Shown: positions 33,201-42,314, counted from the first letter of the stretch. The stretch is DNA of 64,000 bases from Aquabacter spiritensis (GCF_004346185.1 NZ_SMAI01000019.1:1-64000); one strand, 5' to 3'. The notes: generated by a model not told the origin, from the letters alone. A program made the numbers and translations.

Positions 33201-33784
33201 ACTTCGGCGCCGGCTTCAATCTGGCATATGGCCGCTACACCAACGAGCGCTCCATTGACCTGATCGGCCCGGCATCGCCGGCCTCCAGCGCCTCGAACGT
33301 GTTCACCGCATCGGGGCGGGTGCGGGCGGCCTATGAGTTCGCCTTTGCGAACTGGTATCTGCGGCCCCATGTGGACCTCGACGTGATCTATGTGGACGCG
33401 CCCGGCTACAGCGAGGCCAGCCTCTCGCCCCTCGCCTTCGACGTGTCAGGCCAGTCGGACACCCTGTTCGGCCTTTCGGCGATGGTGGAGGCCGGCGGGC
33501 GCGTGAACCTCGATTCAGGCTGGATCCTGAGGCCCTATGCAGCGGTGGGGGTCTCCCTGCTTTCGCAGGACACCTGGACCACGCAGGTGAAACTGCAGGG
33601 CGCCCCCGCGGGCCTCGGCACATTCGCCATTGAAAGCGACATTCCCGACGTGCTGTTCCGGCTCGACGCCGGCTTGCAGCTCTATCAGCAGACCGGGGCG
33701 GAACTGAAGGCCGTCTACGGGCTCTCGGCGGGCAACGACTATCTGTCCAACACAGGATCCCTGCGCTTCAGCTATCGGTTCTAG
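27236..33784 (+). CDS. Giant glycine-rich autotransporter adhesin
   Basis: This 2,182-residue protein is a classical type V secreted surface protein. It has an N-terminal signal (MGTIFARVVLASATAAFG, cleavage after ALA), a repetitive beta-helix passenger (about 30-1,850) and a C-terminal autotransporter beta-barrel (about 1,920-2,182) ending LRFSYRF. The passenger has about 15 copies of a motif ending in AQS(I/V)GGGGG, spaced about 60-100 residues, decaying to variants such as LQSIADASGG near the barrel. Such passengers act in adhesion or biofilm formation. The start is the ATG at 27236 with GGGGGG just upstream. The gene stands alone. The function is inferred from architecture. Confidence 0.9.
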   Translation: MGTIFARVVLASATAAFGAATALAGNDPVIDVIGQSSCSYGSSSVTYTCTVSSADETTVVNVNNGQVSGDNITTSTDVTISGTGDFEASTNYNTGFFYAGWGQQKNTTYGGNNGFTDGGNITISVSGSQTVSQFYAMNLEYSFEGTTGDGNQNVYWGSGVGALVGLSIGGGGVTENNDTDTSDYDGGSGGRVEITNTGSFTATFGSQYVTDSNIPNIPISGNAIAALSFGGNGTNNKTSDTDFAGGGGAGGTVTVTNEGTVVASSALSVPTIGILAVSQGGVGANQKSYASAPGGNGGSVSVVNDGSISIDAPEAIGIVAASLGGNSNFDTDNNGEDASGAGNGGSASVTLNSGSSITFAASGSTGIGAIAVSAGGNANNNEVGQGGSATVTVNSGATIDTSGAGGDVSIGAMAVSAGSTGSLFLQTPSSGYNADYPGSAGDATVDNYGTIITKGTLAVGVAALSIGGAAIVSASDVGPATLGNTGAQQGALGGSTATVNNTGAITTLGSAAYGILAASIGGGGGIMDLESSDQTATLGSTTDGGGTGNGGSVVVTHSGSIVTGDGSGTGAGAVGIVAQSIGGGGGSSSAGSLNIGAQDKSGSGGGKGGSVSVTLSDAATIVTQDDNALGILAQSVGGGGGNGASNAGLFSSTGGSGGNGGAGGAVTVDLENTGGYIFTSGLFAGGVYAQSVGGGGGNGGASTSFGTVISDAMGGTGGSGGAGGTVTVTNDTAIISQGNQSLGILAQSVGGGGGSGGAANSYSAGVLTVSLAVGGAGGDGGAGGAVTVTHEGTIFTGCSDLSGCVYEIAGAPTPEAADSIGILAQSIGGGGGAGGSATAYGLSFSTEEIPVNFTFTYAVGGSGGSGGDGGTVTVNQAGGITTGADGAYGVLAQSIGGGGGIGGDGSASSYALELGVATFKVALSYGGTGGDGGSGGDVTITVGPTGDCSTCNGTIVTYGHYAHGILAQSIGGGGGAGGAGDASASSPNTGGSGTSVTLTYGLGGNGGGGDDGGGITVTVDAGSTITTYGSSARAILAQSIGGGGGMAGGGSASSSGDSYEANIAVGGLGGTGSDGGTVSVNNAGTISTGSIYTNSSDLSVVMGGDSFGIFAQSIGGGGGSGGTSDAAANIDMLSQLEDAINNPSASYSANISLGGSGGAAGDGGAVNLTNSGSITTIGQRAFGMFGQSIGGGGGYGGAATSTSNSVIGGPSAPGAGTYSADLAVGGNGSGGGDGGAVSFTNSGAITTSGYGAHAMFAQSIGGGGGFGAEGTVDNITTVGLGASYAGSGSYGGDGGQVSVTDTGTLWTAGDDAFGIFAQSVGAGGGSAGVGCTNSVQVGPIGNSQSLCLGNSQVGVTTSTSIFNDASDFTLNVGGQDGLSGNGGDVTIAKTSGSILTTGARAFAIAAQSIGGGGGLVSAASANVGSVTFDDGDQGGVGGASGSGGTVSVTLGDGVAVTTYGAGAFGVFAQSVGGGGGFAGDASLALATTNVNSLSYSGQFNTAGAITVTTSADIATSGANAHGLFLQSIADASGGAIGMGDTLTAGGNLSGTLSTSNGTGGAITVNQDGGSIVTSGAGSVAIFAQSSGNDTRQNPITITISGLVQGGTGASAAGVWLSGGISGGGESEVSGVTANTITINEGGSLSTADGINGRAILAQQSITNVFNSGTLTGSVDLGQDSYDSSAVVGTITNYGLFNAGSAITAASLSNNGTLAPGGAGTIMATTLSGGFTQSSSGILAVDINATASPEVDLLLVGGTASIDGTIDPTASALLPGSYEIVQAASLSTTATTSSSYLFTWDVTATTTSLSISPVADFTPSGAGLSTNEQALANYLQASWNAGGSSGLAPLYGTLSQVESASAYASDLDQIIANVSAAVTNQALASTAALDSAFSCPVFEGTGTLLGESSCAWSSVTGSTASLGGGRESPAQDLSTLTFRLGGQKEIAPDWYLGATAGYSWSWTAASGTGSGDGQRGDAGLALKHTMGPWYFGAGFNLAYGRYTNERSIDLIGPASPASSASNVFTASGRVRAAYEFAFANWYLRPHVDLDVIYVDAPGYSEASLSPLAFDVSGQSDTLFGLSAMVEAGGRVNLDSGWILRPYAAVGVSLLSQDTWTTQVKLQGAPAGLGTFAIESDIPDVLFRLDAGLQLYQQTGAELKAVYGLSAGNDYLSNTGSLRFSYRF

Positions 33785-33864
33785 ACCGACCTTTGCGCAG
33801 TCGCATTGGTGGTCTCACGTTCGCCCTTCGGCAGTAGACTAGATTTGTGCTAGGTCATTTTGAC

Positions 33865-33894
33865 AAAAAAGAGGTCTGGCTTGCGCCAGACCTC
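33865..33894 (-). terminator. Terminator of tRNA-fMet (bidirectional hairpin)
   Basis: GAGGTCTGGC at 33871-33880 and GCCAGACCTC at 33885-33894 form a perfect 10-base stem with loop TTGC. On the minus strand six T follow, so it ends the tRNA transcript 20 bases after the CCA end. It may also slow transcription from the autotransporter. Confidence 0.9.
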
Positions 33895-33913
33895 TTGATT
33901 TCACTGGTAAATT

Positions 33914-33990
<77 letters not shown>

Positions 33991-34118
33991 TCAGATCTGA
34001 CGGTGAGCCGGCGAACCGGCGTGTCAGTGACGCGTATGTAGCCCCCCGCCCCGGCAATTGAAACCCCTTGCGCGATAAAATTCGCGGACTTCCGCCCAGC
34101 CTGTGGATAGGCTCGCGG

Positions 34119-34982
34119 TCACTCATCCTCAAGAGTGCGCACCGAGCGTTGTGGGGCAAGGGTTTTTCCCCGCCGCGCCGCCGCGGCCTCATTATGCGCG
34201 GCCTTACGCGCCTCGCGCCCGGCGCGGCCCTCGACGAGGGCGGTGACCATGCCGTGCAGGGTGGCGAGATCCTGTTTGGAAAGCGCGATGCGGTGAAAAA
34301 TGTTGCGGATGTTGCGGATCGTCGAGGGCTGCTTCTCAGGCGAGCGGAAGAAGGCGGCCTCCGCGAGTTCGCGCTCGACATGGTCGAAGAAGGCGAACAG
34401 ATCCTGCTTCTGGGCGAGAACGGAGCGCTCCGGCGGCGCGAAGGGAAGTGCGCCTCCCGTCTCCGCCTTATACCATTCGTAAGCCACCACGGCGACGCAG
34501 GTGCCGAGATTGAGCGAGGCGAAAGCCGGGTTCACCGGCAGGGTGAGGATCACGTCGCACAGCGAGACCTCCTCGGTATAGAGGCCCGTCCGCTCGCGGC
34601 CGAAAACCAGGGCCACGTCTTCCCCGGCAGCAAGCCGCGTACGCGCCTCCGCCGCGGTGGTGTCAGCACCCATAACAGGCTTCGCCATGCCGCGCTCGCG
34701 TGCCGTAGCTGCGACCGCGAAGCTGATGCCGTCCAACGCATCGCGCAGGTCCGGATGGAGCGTCGCAGCCTCGAGAATGCGGTCCGCGCCGGCGCAGAAT
34801 ACATGCGCGCGCGGGTCGGGCCAGCCCTGGCGTGGATTGACGATGCGCAGGCGGGACAGGCCGAAATTGCCCATGGCGCGCGCGGCCGCCCCGATATTCT
34901 CGCCGAGTTGCGGCTCGACGAGGACGACAAGCGGTCCGCCCCCGGCCCACGCTTTGCTGCTGTCAGTTCCCGAACCCGGCAT
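34119..34982 (-). CDS. trmJ: TrmJ/TrmH-family RNA methyltransferase
   Basis: This 287-residue SPOUT enzyme resembles TrmJ, which 2'-O-methylates position 32 of tRNAs. The N-terminal motif VEPQLGENIGAAARAMGNFG, the motif LVFGRERTGLYTEE and the knot segment SLNLGTCVAVVAYEWY are present. A C-terminal extension with basic residues follows the catalytic domain. It is divergent from icd. The assignment to TrmJ rather than another TrmH relative rests on the N-terminal motif. Confidence 0.88.
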   Translation of the reverse strand: MPGSGTDSSKAWAGGGPLVVLVEPQLGENIGAAARAMGNFGLSRLRIVNPRQGWPDPRAHVFCAGADRILEAATLHPDLRDALDGISFAVAATARERGMAKPVMGADTTAAEARTRLAAGEDVALVFGRERTGLYTEEVSLCDVILTLPVNPAFASLNLGTCVAVVAYEWYKAETGGALPFAPPERSVLAQKQDLFAFFDHVERELAEAAFFRSPEKQPSTIRNIRNIFHRIALSKQDLATLHGMVTALVEGRAGREARKAAHNEAAAARRGKTLAPQRSVRTLEDE

Positions 34983-35292
34983 CCGTGCTCCTTGCCGCGC
35001 GCATCACGCGCGTCCGTTCTCTTGCACAAGGCGGACGGCGAAGTCGAGCTGACCCCGACGCTCCACAGCCCAGCCCTCGCCGTGCGCTTCGCGCGCATCG
35101 GTCCGCCAGGCGCGTGCGCCGCCCCATGCAGGAACCGCGCACGCGGCTGCGGCGCACCCTTCTGCTTCGCGTTTGCGAGTGCTATAGCGGCCCCGCTGGG
35201 ACAAGTGTCGTCGGCAAGGAGCGGGGCGCGCGCCAGGCCACACTTCCCTTACCCCTCCCAACGCTCTCAGAGCGCCCCGAAAGGTCGTCCAC
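34983..35292. other. Intergenic region between trmJ and icd
   Basis: These 310 bases separate two divergent genes and hold no supportable gene. A possible icd -10 (CTATAG at 35182-35187) was seen without a matching -35. The ribosome site of icd is AAAGG at about 35280. Confidence 0.35.
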
Positions 35293-36504
35293 ATGGCGAA
35301 GATAAAGGTGGCAAACCCCGTCGTCGAACTCGACGGCGACGAGATGACCCGGATCATCTGGCAGTATATCAAGGATAAGCTGATCCATCCTTATCTCGAC
35401 ATCGATCTGAAATATTACGACCTCTCGGTTGAAAAGCGCGACGAGACGAACGACCAGATCACGATCGATGCGGCCGAGGCGATCAAGACGTATGGCGTTG
35501 GCGTGAAATGCGCCACCATCACGCCCGACGAAGGCCGCGTGAAGGAATTCGGCCTGAAGGAGATGTGGAAGTCGCCCAACGGCACGATCCGCAACATCCT
35601 CGGTGGCGTGATCTTCCGCGAGCCGATTATCTGCAAGAACGTGCCGCGCCTGGTCCCGGGCTGGACGCAGCCGATCATCGTCGGCCGCCACGCCTTCGGC
35701 GACCAGTACCGCGCCACCGATTTCAAGGTGCCCGGCAAGGGCACGCTCTCCATCTCTTTCGTCGGCGAGGACGGAACGAAGATCGAGAAGGAAGTCTACA
35801 AGTTCCCGGGGGCCGGTGTTGCGCTCTCGATGTACAATCTCGATCAGTCGATCATCGACTTCGCCCGCGCCTCGCTGAATTACGGCATGGCGCGCAACTA
35901 TCCGGTTTATCTCTCCACGAAGAACACGATCTTGAAGGCCTATGACGGGCGCTTCAAGGACATCTTCCAGGAGATCTACGAGACCGAGTTCAAGGCCGAA
36001 TTCGAGAAGCGCAAGATCTGGTACGAACACCGCCTGATCGACGACATGGTGGCGGCGGCCCTGAAATGGTCCGGCGGCTATGTCTGGGCCTGCAAGAATT
36101 ATGACGGCGACGTGCAGTCCGACATCGTGGCCCAGGGCTTCGGCTCGCTCGGGCTGATGACGTCGGTCCTGATGACGCCGGACGGCATGACGGTCGAGGC
36201 CGAGGCGGCGCACGGCACCGTCACCCGGCATTATCGCGAGCACCAGAAGGGCAAGGAGACCTCGACGAACTCCATCGCCTCGATCTTCGCCTGGACGCGG
36301 GGCCTCGCGCACCGCGCCAAGCTCGACGGCAATGCCGATCTCGCCAACTTCGCCGCGACGCTCGAAAAGGTGTGCGTCGACACGGTCGAGGCCGGCTACA
36401 TGACCAAGGACCTCGCTCTTCTGGTCGGGGCCGATCAGGAATGGCTGTCCACCACGGGCTTCCTGGATAAGATTTCCGAGAACCTCACCAAGGCCATGGC
36501 CTGA
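35293..36504 (+). CDS. icd: NADP-dependent isocitrate dehydrogenase
   Basis: This 403-residue enzyme oxidises isocitrate to 2-oxoglutarate in the TCA cycle. It is the eukaryote-like (subfamily II) type of alphaproteobacteria, as seen from [38 protein letters not shown], the [13 protein letters not shown] segment and the SIFAWTRGL segment. Length and ends are normal. It is monocistronic, with a hairpin terminator eight bases after the stop. Confidence 0.97.
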   Translation: MAKIKVANPVVELDGDEMTRIIWQYIKDKLIHPYLDIDLKYYDLSVEKRDETNDQITIDAAEAIKTYGVGVKCATITPDEGRVKEFGLKEMWKSPNGTIRNILGGVIFREPIICKNVPRLVPGWTQPIIVGRHAFGDQYRATDFKVPGKGTLSISFVGEDGTKIEKEVYKFPGAGVALSMYNLDQSIIDFARASLNYGMARNYPVYLSTKNTILKAYDGRFKDIFQEIYETEFKAEFEKRKIWYEHRLIDDMVAAALKWSGGYVWACKNYDGDVQSDIVAQGFGSLGLMTSVLMTPDGMTVEAEAAHGTVTRHYREHQKGKETSTNSIASIFAWTRGLAHRAKLDGNADLANFAATLEKVCVDTVEAGYMTKDLALLVGADQEWLSTTGFLDKISENLTKAMA

Positions 36505-36511
36505 GGGTCCA

Positions 36512-36538
36512 GCCGCGGGCGGGAGGACCGCCCGCGGC
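36512..36538 (+). terminator. Hairpin after icd
   Basis: GCCGCGGGCGG at 36512-36522 and its exact complement at 36528-36538 form an 11-base stem with a five-base loop. A weak T-rich tail follows. It lies between the convergent icd and antiporter genes and can stop both. Confidence 0.7.
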
Positions 36539-36600
36539 ATTCCATCTCCTGCATTGTCTCCGGTCGACGGATACGGGCTCTTGCCGGGCTTTCGTGCGCC

Positions 36601-38331
36601 CTATGCCTCGTCGACGCCCTGCGCGATGCGCAGCCGTTCCTTTTCCCGCGCAGCCTCGATCCGCTCCGTCACGTCCGCCTCCGGCAGGCCGAGCGCTTCC
36701 AGCAAACGCGCCGAGAGCTGCAGGCTGGCCTCTACCGTTTCCGGAATGACGTAGGACGCGCCGAGCGCGGCAAGCCGCTTGGCATGGGCGGCATCCTTCA
36801 CGCGGGCGAGAATGATCGCATCGGGCCGGTGCCGCTTGATCGCCCGCACCATGGCGTCGGCCGCCTCGGCCGCGTCGAGCGTCACCACGAAGGCGACGGC
36901 GCTCTCGCAATGGACGCGTTCAAGCAGTTCGCCCCGGCTTGCATCGCCGAGAAACACCTGCCGTCCGGCGGCCCGCTCCGCCCGCACACGCGCAGCATCC
37001 GCATCGAGTGCGACAAAGGGGACGCCTTCTTGTTCCAGAGCTTCGGCGACGATACGTCCGACGCGGCCGAACCCGCCGATCACCACGTGCCCCCCGCCGG
37101 GCGGAGCGGTGGGGGCCTCCACCGCCTCTCCCTGGCGGGCCAATGCACGCCCGAGTACCCCGCCCAAGCGGGCCAGCAGCGGCGTTGCGACCAGTGAGAG
37201 CGTGACCAACGTGACCAAAGCGCTGTGCCGCTCCGCGTCGATCAGACCGCCGGACGCGAGCAGGCCCAGGACGACGAAGGCGAACTCTCCGGTCTGGGCG
37301 AGGAGCAACGCCACTTCGCCGGCGAGCGGCCGGTCCACCTTGAACAGGCGCGCCGCCACATAGGTCATGGTGATCTTGACCAGGATGAGCACCAGCACGG
37401 ACGCCAGGACATAAGGCAGGCGGGGGAAGACCGCGGCGAAATCGACGCTCATACCCACCGAGACGAAGAAGACGCCGATCAGAAGGCCCTTGAACGGCTC
37501 GAGATCCACGCTGATCTGATGCTTGTAGGGCGTTCCGGAGAGCAGCATGCCGGCGAGAAAGGCCCCGAGCGCGGCCGAGAGGCCGCCCGCCTGGGTGAGA
37601 CCGGCAGTCAGCGCCAAGACGGCGCAGGTGATCGCCATGATCAATTCGCGCGAGCCGGTCCCCGCCGCGAGGCTCACCAAGGGCGCGAGAACGAAGCGGC
37701 CTGCGATGAGGATGACCCCGACCGCCGCGACCGCTTTGGCGAGCGCGAGTGCGACAAGCGCGAGAATGCCGTCCTCATGGCTGCCCAGAATCTGCGCCGC
37801 AAGCAGGATGGGAACGACGGCGAGATCCTGGAACAGCAGCACCGCGATCGCCGCGCGGCCGAGCGGGGCGAGCGCGCGCCGCTCGGAGAGCAGGATCTGC
37901 ATCACGACCGCCGTCGACGACATGGCGAGGGCGAAGCCGACCACGAGGGCGACGCCGCCCTCGAGCCCCGACAGCATGGCGACGGCAGCCATGGCGATGC
38001 CGCAGAGCACGACCTGCGAAAGGCCGACGCCGAACACCTCGCGGCGCAGCGACCAGAGCTTCGAGCCCGAAAATTCCATCCCGAGCAAAAACAGCAGAAA
38101 GACGATGCCGATCTCGCCGATCACGGTGACGCGTTCGGCATCTCGGATCGTGACGAATTCGATCCAAGAAATCCGCTCGGCGACCTGGCCGAGGCCGTGC
38201 GGTCCGAGCATCGCGCCGATCAGGATGAAGCCCACCACTGCGCCGACCCGCGCGCGATGGAACAGCGGGACCAGGACGCCGGCCGCCACGAGATAGACGA
38301 AGGCGTCCTTGGCCCAGGAGGAATGTTCCAT
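36601..38331 (-). CDS. Kef-type cation/proton antiporter (CPA2) with TrkA-N domain
   Basis: This 576-residue membrane protein has about 12-13 hydrophobic segments (about residues 5-385) of the Na/H exchanger fold, followed by a cytoplasmic NAD-binding TrkA-N domain (GGFGRVGRIVAEALEQEG at about 415). It should exchange K+ or Na+ for protons under nucleotide control, as the KefB/KefC family does. The C-terminal TrkA-C domain is missing, so it is closer to KefB/YbaL-type proteins. No glutathione-binding ancillary gene is adjacent. The ion is not certain. Confidence 0.88.
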   Translation of the reverse strand: MEHSSWAKDAFVYLVAAGVLVPLFHRARVGAVVGFILIGAMLGPHGLGQVAERISWIEFVTIRDAERVTVIGEIGIVFLLFLLGMEFSGSKLWSLRREVFGVGLSQVVLCGIAMAAVAMLSGLEGGVALVVGFALAMSSTAVVMQILLSERRALAPLGRAAIAVLLFQDLAVVPILLAAQILGSHEDGILALVALALAKAVAAVGVILIAGRFVLAPLVSLAAGTGSRELIMAITCAVLALTAGLTQAGGLSAALGAFLAGMLLSGTPYKHQISVDLEPFKGLLIGVFFVSVGMSVDFAAVFPRLPYVLASVLVLILVKITMTYVAARLFKVDRPLAGEVALLLAQTGEFAFVVLGLLASGGLIDAERHSALVTLVTLSLVATPLLARLGGVLGRALARQGEAVEAPTAPPGGGHVVIGGFGRVGRIVAEALEQEGVPFVALDADAARVRAERAAGRQVFLGDASRGELLERVHCESAVAFVVTLDAAEAADAMVRAIKRHRPDAIILARVKDAAHAKRLAALGASYVIPETVEASLQLSARLLEALGLPEADVTERIEAAREKERLRIAQGVDEA

Positions 38332-38513
38332 TGCGGGCTCGCATCAGACCATGGGCGAATCGGCCCACGCCAGCGCAGTGTAACCGTTGCTTACCGTGCG
38401 GGATGGGCGAGCGGACGGCAACGGTCCTTGGCCAGATCGATCGACGCGCAAAAAGACCGGACCCCGCGGAGGCCGAACCGGGCGTCAGAGGAGCTTCCGA
38501 ACGCCGTCGAGAA

Positions 38514-38531
38514 GTCGCGCCCGGGCGCGAC
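38514..38531. repeat. Perfect 18-base palindrome between trpS and antiporter
   Basis: GTCGCGCCCGGGCGCGAC is its own complement and lies 33 bases after the trpS stop. No T-run follows. It may end or stabilise the trpS message; the rest of the 232-base gap shows nothing else. Confidence 0.45.
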
Positions 38532-38563
38532 GGCTAGAACCGAGACTCCGATGCATGCTCAGA

Positions 38564-39604
38564 CTAGCCCCGCCGGACCATCCCCACGATGTCCTTGACA
38601 TCGGCGATCGTGCGGTCGGCGATCACGCGGGCGCGGTCGGCACCGTCGATGAGGATGGCGTCGATCGCCCCCGGATCGTCCATCAGGCGCTTCATCTCCG
38701 CCCCGATGGGGCCGAGCTTCGCCACGGCCAGATCGACCAGCGCGCTCTTGAAGGTCGAGAACTGGCCCCCGCCGAACTGGTCGAGCACGCTTTGGCGGCT
38801 GCCATCGACCAAAGCGGCATAGATTCCGACCAGATTGTCCGCCTCCGGCCGCGCCTTGAGCCCGGCTTCCTCGGAGGGCAACGGCTCGGGATCGGTCTTG
38901 GCTTTGCGCACCTTGCCGGCGATCGCATCGGCATCGTCGGTGAGGTTGATGCGCGAAAAGTCCGAGGGATCGGACTTCGACATTTTCTTCGACCCGTCGC
39001 GCAGGCTCATCACGCGGGTCGCCGGGCCGGCGATGAGCGGCTCTGTCAGCGGGAAATAGGCGTCGCCAAGGCCATTGGCGGCGATCGAAGCGGCGAAGTC
39101 CACGTTGAACTTCTGGGCGATGTCGCGGGTCAGTTCGAGATGCTGCTTCTGGTCCTCACCGACCGGCACATGGGTCGCGCGGTAGAGCAGGATGTCGGCG
39201 GCCATCAGGCTGGGATAGGCGAACAGGCCGAGCGAGACATTCTCGCGGTCCTTGCCGGCCTTTTCCTTGAACTGCGTCATGCGGCTGAGCCAGCCCATGC
39301 GGGCGACGCAATTGAAGATCCAGGCCAGCTCGGCATGGCCGGAGACCTGGCTCTGGTTGAACACGATATGAGCCTTCGGATCGATGCCGCAGGCGATGAA
39401 GGCGGCCGTCACCTCGCGGGTGTGGCGTTTCAGTTCCTCGGGATCCTGCCAGACCGTGATGGCGTGCAGATCGACCACGCAATATAGGCAGTCATGGGTC
39501 TCCTGCAGCGCGACGAAGCGCTTGATAGCACCCAGATAATTGCCGAGATGAAGATTGCCGGTGGGCTGCACGCCCGAGAAAACGCGTTCCGCGACCGCCG
39601 CCAT
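38564..39604 (-). CDS. trpS: Tryptophanyl-tRNA synthetase
   Basis: This class I synthetase charges tRNA-Trp. The 346-residue protein has the HIGH-type motif as [13 protein letters not shown] at about residue 13 and the KMSKS motif in [12 protein letters not shown] at about 205. The start is the ATG at 39604 ([16 protein letters not shown]). It is a normal housekeeping gene; the usual neighbour murJ is two genes upstream on the same strand. Confidence 0.97.
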   Translation of the reverse strand: MAAVAERVFSGVQPTGNLHLGNYLGAIKRFVALQETHDCLYCVVDLHAITVWQDPEELKRHTREVTAAFIACGIDPKAHIVFNQSQVSGHAELAWIFNCVARMGWLSRMTQFKEKAGKDRENVSLGLFAYPSLMAADILLYRATHVPVGEDQKQHLELTRDIAQKFNVDFAASIAANGLGDAYFPLTEPLIAGPATRVMSLRDGSKKMSKSDPSDFSRINLTDDADAIAGKVRKAKTDPEPLPSEEAGLKARPEADNLVGIYAALVDGSRQSVLDQFGGGQFSTFKSALVDLAVAKLGPIGAEMKRLMDDPGAIDAILIDGADRARVIADRTIADVKDIVGMVRRG

Positions 39605-39756
39605 GGCGACCTCCTCAAGGGCAGCCGGTTTGGAGGCGGCCGGCCCGCTTACACGACACCCGGGCGCACGGCCCGAAACGAGGCCGCCTCATGCCACGTG
39701 AGCCGCGGTGCGGCAAGTCTCACGCCTGCCGCCCGCCGTTCAGGCCCCTGCCTGCG

Positions 39757-40617
39757 TCACGGATCGGCGCGATCGAGAAAATCGCCGATCACCTTCTGCG
39801 AGCGCGCATCCCAGAGCAGCGGCGCATGGCCCTGATCGTCCACGGTATAGACCTCCAGCCCGCGATGCCGATCGGCCATCGCCTCCACCGTCTGCTGCGC
39901 CAGAACGTCGGAGAGCGCGCCGTGGATCACCAGCACCTTCTGCGGCGCCATGGCGTCGAAGCCGGCCCAGAATTCCGGCAAGGGCTTGGTCGGGTCGAAT
40001 GCCTTGAAGGCGTCGGCCATGGCGCTGTCATAAGCAAGGCGCGGCACACCGGCATCGTCCTGGTAGATCTGCCGAGCATAGCGCTCCCAGTCGGCTGCCG
40101 TGAGATTGGGGAAGAGGAAGCCCTGGCTCGCCTTCAGCTCAGCCGCAAGCGCGCTCCAGTCCGGGCGCGGCGCTATACCGACATAGCCGGCGATGCGGGC
40201 GATCCCGGCGGTCTCGATGACCGGCCCGATATCGTTGAGCACGCTGCCGGCCATCAGCTCCGGCCGGGTGGCGGCGAGCTGCATCATCACCAGGCCGCCA
40301 CGCGAGGTGCCGATGAACAGCGCCCGATCGATGTCGAGCGCGGCGAGGCCGGCCGCTGTGTCCTCCGCCTCCTGCGGCACGGTATAGGTCGCATAGGGCG
40401 CATAGGCGGAGCCGCCGCGGCCGCGGAAGTCGAAGCCGACCACGCGCCGCCCGCGCGTCGCCAGCGACTCGGCCAGCGCCTCGAAATCGGTCGAGGAGCG
40501 GGTGAGACCCGGCAGGCATACCACCGGCAGGCGGCGCGGTCCGCCGGTCTCCGGCTCCCAAATCCGCCCGAACAGCGCGCGCGCATCGGCGCTCGGATAG
40601 GCGAAATAGCGGCTCAT
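39757..40617 (-). CDS. Alpha/beta hydrolase
   Basis: This 286-residue alpha/beta hydrolase has the nucleophile elbow GTSRGGL (Ser at about 112), the oxyanion segment CLPGLTRSSTDF and the C-terminal Asp/His region (GALSDVLAQ, then DDQGHAPLLWD). No signal peptide is present. The start ATG at 40617 overlaps the murJ stop by four bases, so it is co-translated with murJ. Substrate unknown; a fluoroacetate or haloalkane role is not supported. Confidence 0.85.
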   Translation of the reverse strand: MSRYFAYPSADARALFGRIWEPETGGPRRLPVVCLPGLTRSSTDFEALAESLATRGRRVVGFDFRGRGGSAYAPYATYTVPQEAEDTAAGLAALDIDRALFIGTSRGGLVMMQLAATRPELMAGSVLNDIGPVIETAGIARIAGYVGIAPRPDWSALAAELKASQGFLFPNLTAADWERYARQIYQDDAGVPRLAYDSAMADAFKAFDPTKPLPEFWAGFDAMAPQKVLVIHGALSDVLAQQTVEAMADRHRGLEVYTVDDQGHAPLLWDARSQKVIGDFLDRADP

Positions 40618-42170
40618 CCAATCCTCCCGTTTCCGCCCGGCTCGCTCGGCGACGGGCGCGTCCGGCCGACGCGGCGCAGCGCGAGCCAGGCCGCACCATA
40701 GGTCGCCATGCCTGCGGCCACCAGCGCGCCGAGCCGCAGCGCGGGCGCCAAACCCGCGCCCGGATCGGGCCAGGCCGCCTCGAGCGCCAGAACCGCCCCC
40801 GCCATGACCGCACTCGCGGCGAGCAAAGCAAGCCCGGGCCGCACAGCGTCGACGAGTGCGAGCCGCCGCCGCAGCGCCAGAAACCCCGCCATTCCGACCA
40901 CCGAAATCCCGGCAGACACCGCGACACTCGCCGCCGCGCCCACCGGCCCGAACGCCTGGCCGAGGCCGAAGGCGAGCGGCAGCGCGCAGGCGAGCGAGAC
41001 GAGGCCGACCTGGCGGGCCGGCCGGGTCAGGCCATTGCTGATCGCCGCCGCGCCCAGCACCTTTTCCAGTCCCTGCGCCGGCAAAGCGAGCGCCAGCGCG
41101 GCGAGGAGCCGGCCGGTCGCCTGCGCATCTTCGGAGGTGAAACTGGCACGCTGATACAGCACCGCGATGATCGGATCGGCGAGCAGGCAGAGACCGGTCG
41201 CGGCCGGCAGCGCAAAGGCGAGTGCGGCGAGCGCCGCATCGCGCGTCGCCCCCGCCGCGCCTTGCGTGCCGGACGCGCCGATGGTCAGGAGGGGCACCAG
41301 CACCGCGCCGGCGCTCGCACCGACGAGACCCAGCGGCAGATCGACGAGGCGCTGGGCATAATTGAGCCCCGCCACCGCCCCCGGCACGGCCGAAACCGCG
41401 GCCGCCGCCAGCAGCAACCGGACCTGCGGCAGACCGGCGAACAGAAGCGCCGGCACGGCGGCATGCAACACCCGCCATGCGGCGGGAAAGTCATAGCCGG
41501 TCCTCCATCTCGCCGCGGGGGCGCCCCAGGCCGCAGCCGCCATCAGCGCGAGCTGCGCCACCCCCGCGAGCACTGCGCAGCCCGCCATCACCAAGGCGGC
41601 CTGCGGCGTCCCCACCAGTCCCTCAAAGATCAAGGCGGCGATCGCAAACAGCACCACCGCATTGCCGAGAGCCGGCGCCAGCGCAGGCAGGAACACCCGA
41701 TGCGCGGCATTGGCGATGCCGCCCAGCACCGCCGCAGCCCCCGCGAGCGGCAGATAGAACAGGGCGATCCGCCCGCAGGCGGCGGCGAGATCGGCCCGCG
41801 GTCCGCCGGGATCGAAGCCCGGCGCGAGGAGCAGGATCAAAGCCGGCATCGCGAGCGCCCCCAGCACCGCGAAGCCCATCAAGATCAGGCAGAGAAGCAG
41901 AAGAGTCGCGTTGGCGCGCGCAGCCGCCGCACTGTCGCCTCCCGCCGTGGCCAAGGCCGGCAGCAGCGCCGCATTGAACGCCCCCTCCGCCAGCAGCCGG
42001 CGGGCCAGAAGCGGCAGTGCCAAGGCCGCCATGAGCGCATCCGCAAGCGGACCCGCACCGAGTACGGCGGCGGTCCCGACATCGCGGGCGAAGCCGAGCA
42101 GCCGCGAACCCAATGTCGCGGCGGTAACGGCCGAAGTGCGGACGAGGATCTGCCGGTGGGAGGAGGACAT
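40614..42170 (-). CDS. murJ: Lipid II flippase MurJ
   Basis: MurJ moves lipid II across the inner membrane for peptidoglycan synthesis. The 518-residue protein has about 14 hydrophobic segments, and the N-terminal SAVTAATLGSRLLGFARDVGTA segment with the charged residues of the family is intact. It ends in an Arg-rich cytoplasmic tail overlapping the hydrolase start. The conserved GLNYAQRLVDLPLGL segment is present. Confidence 0.93.
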   Translation of the reverse strand: MSSSHRQILVRTSAVTAATLGSRLLGFARDVGTAAVLGAGPLADALMAALALPLLARRLLAEGAFNAALLPALATAGGDSAAAARANATLLLLCLILMGFAVLGALAMPALILLLAPGFDPGGPRADLAAACGRIALFYLPLAGAAAVLGGIANAAHRVFLPALAPALGNAVVLFAIAALIFEGLVGTPQAALVMAGCAVLAGVAQLALMAAAAWGAPAARWRTGYDFPAAWRVLHAAVPALLFAGLPQVRLLLAAAAVSAVPGAVAGLNYAQRLVDLPLGLVGASAGAVLVPLLTIGASGTQGAAGATRDAALAALAFALPAATGLCLLADPIIAVLYQRASFTSEDAQATGRLLAALALALPAQGLEKVLGAAAISNGLTRPARQVGLVSLACALPLAFGLGQAFGPVGAAASVAVSAGISVVGMAGFLALRRRLALVDAVRPGLALLAASAVMAGAVLALEAAWPDPGAGLAPALRLGALVAAGMATYGAAWLALRRVGRTRPSPSEPGGNGRIG

Positions 42171-42314
42171 GAGGGATCCTGGCGCGCGCCGTCCCGTGTC
42201 TACGGAGGAAGTGCAGGATGCCGCTGATAGGGCCGCCGAGGAGGCGGGGCAAGTGAACCCGAAGTCAGCCGCAAGGACCCGTTTCGAAAGTGAGAGGGAA
42301 GACGCCGCGTGCGG

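Noticed and set aside
35160-35190. Promoter of icd with -10 CTATAG
   Set aside because: No acceptable -35 at proper spacing; too weak to list as a promoter.
34983-35292. Possible riboswitch or small RNA ahead of icd
   Set aside because: No conserved riboswitch core or convincing stem pattern was found.
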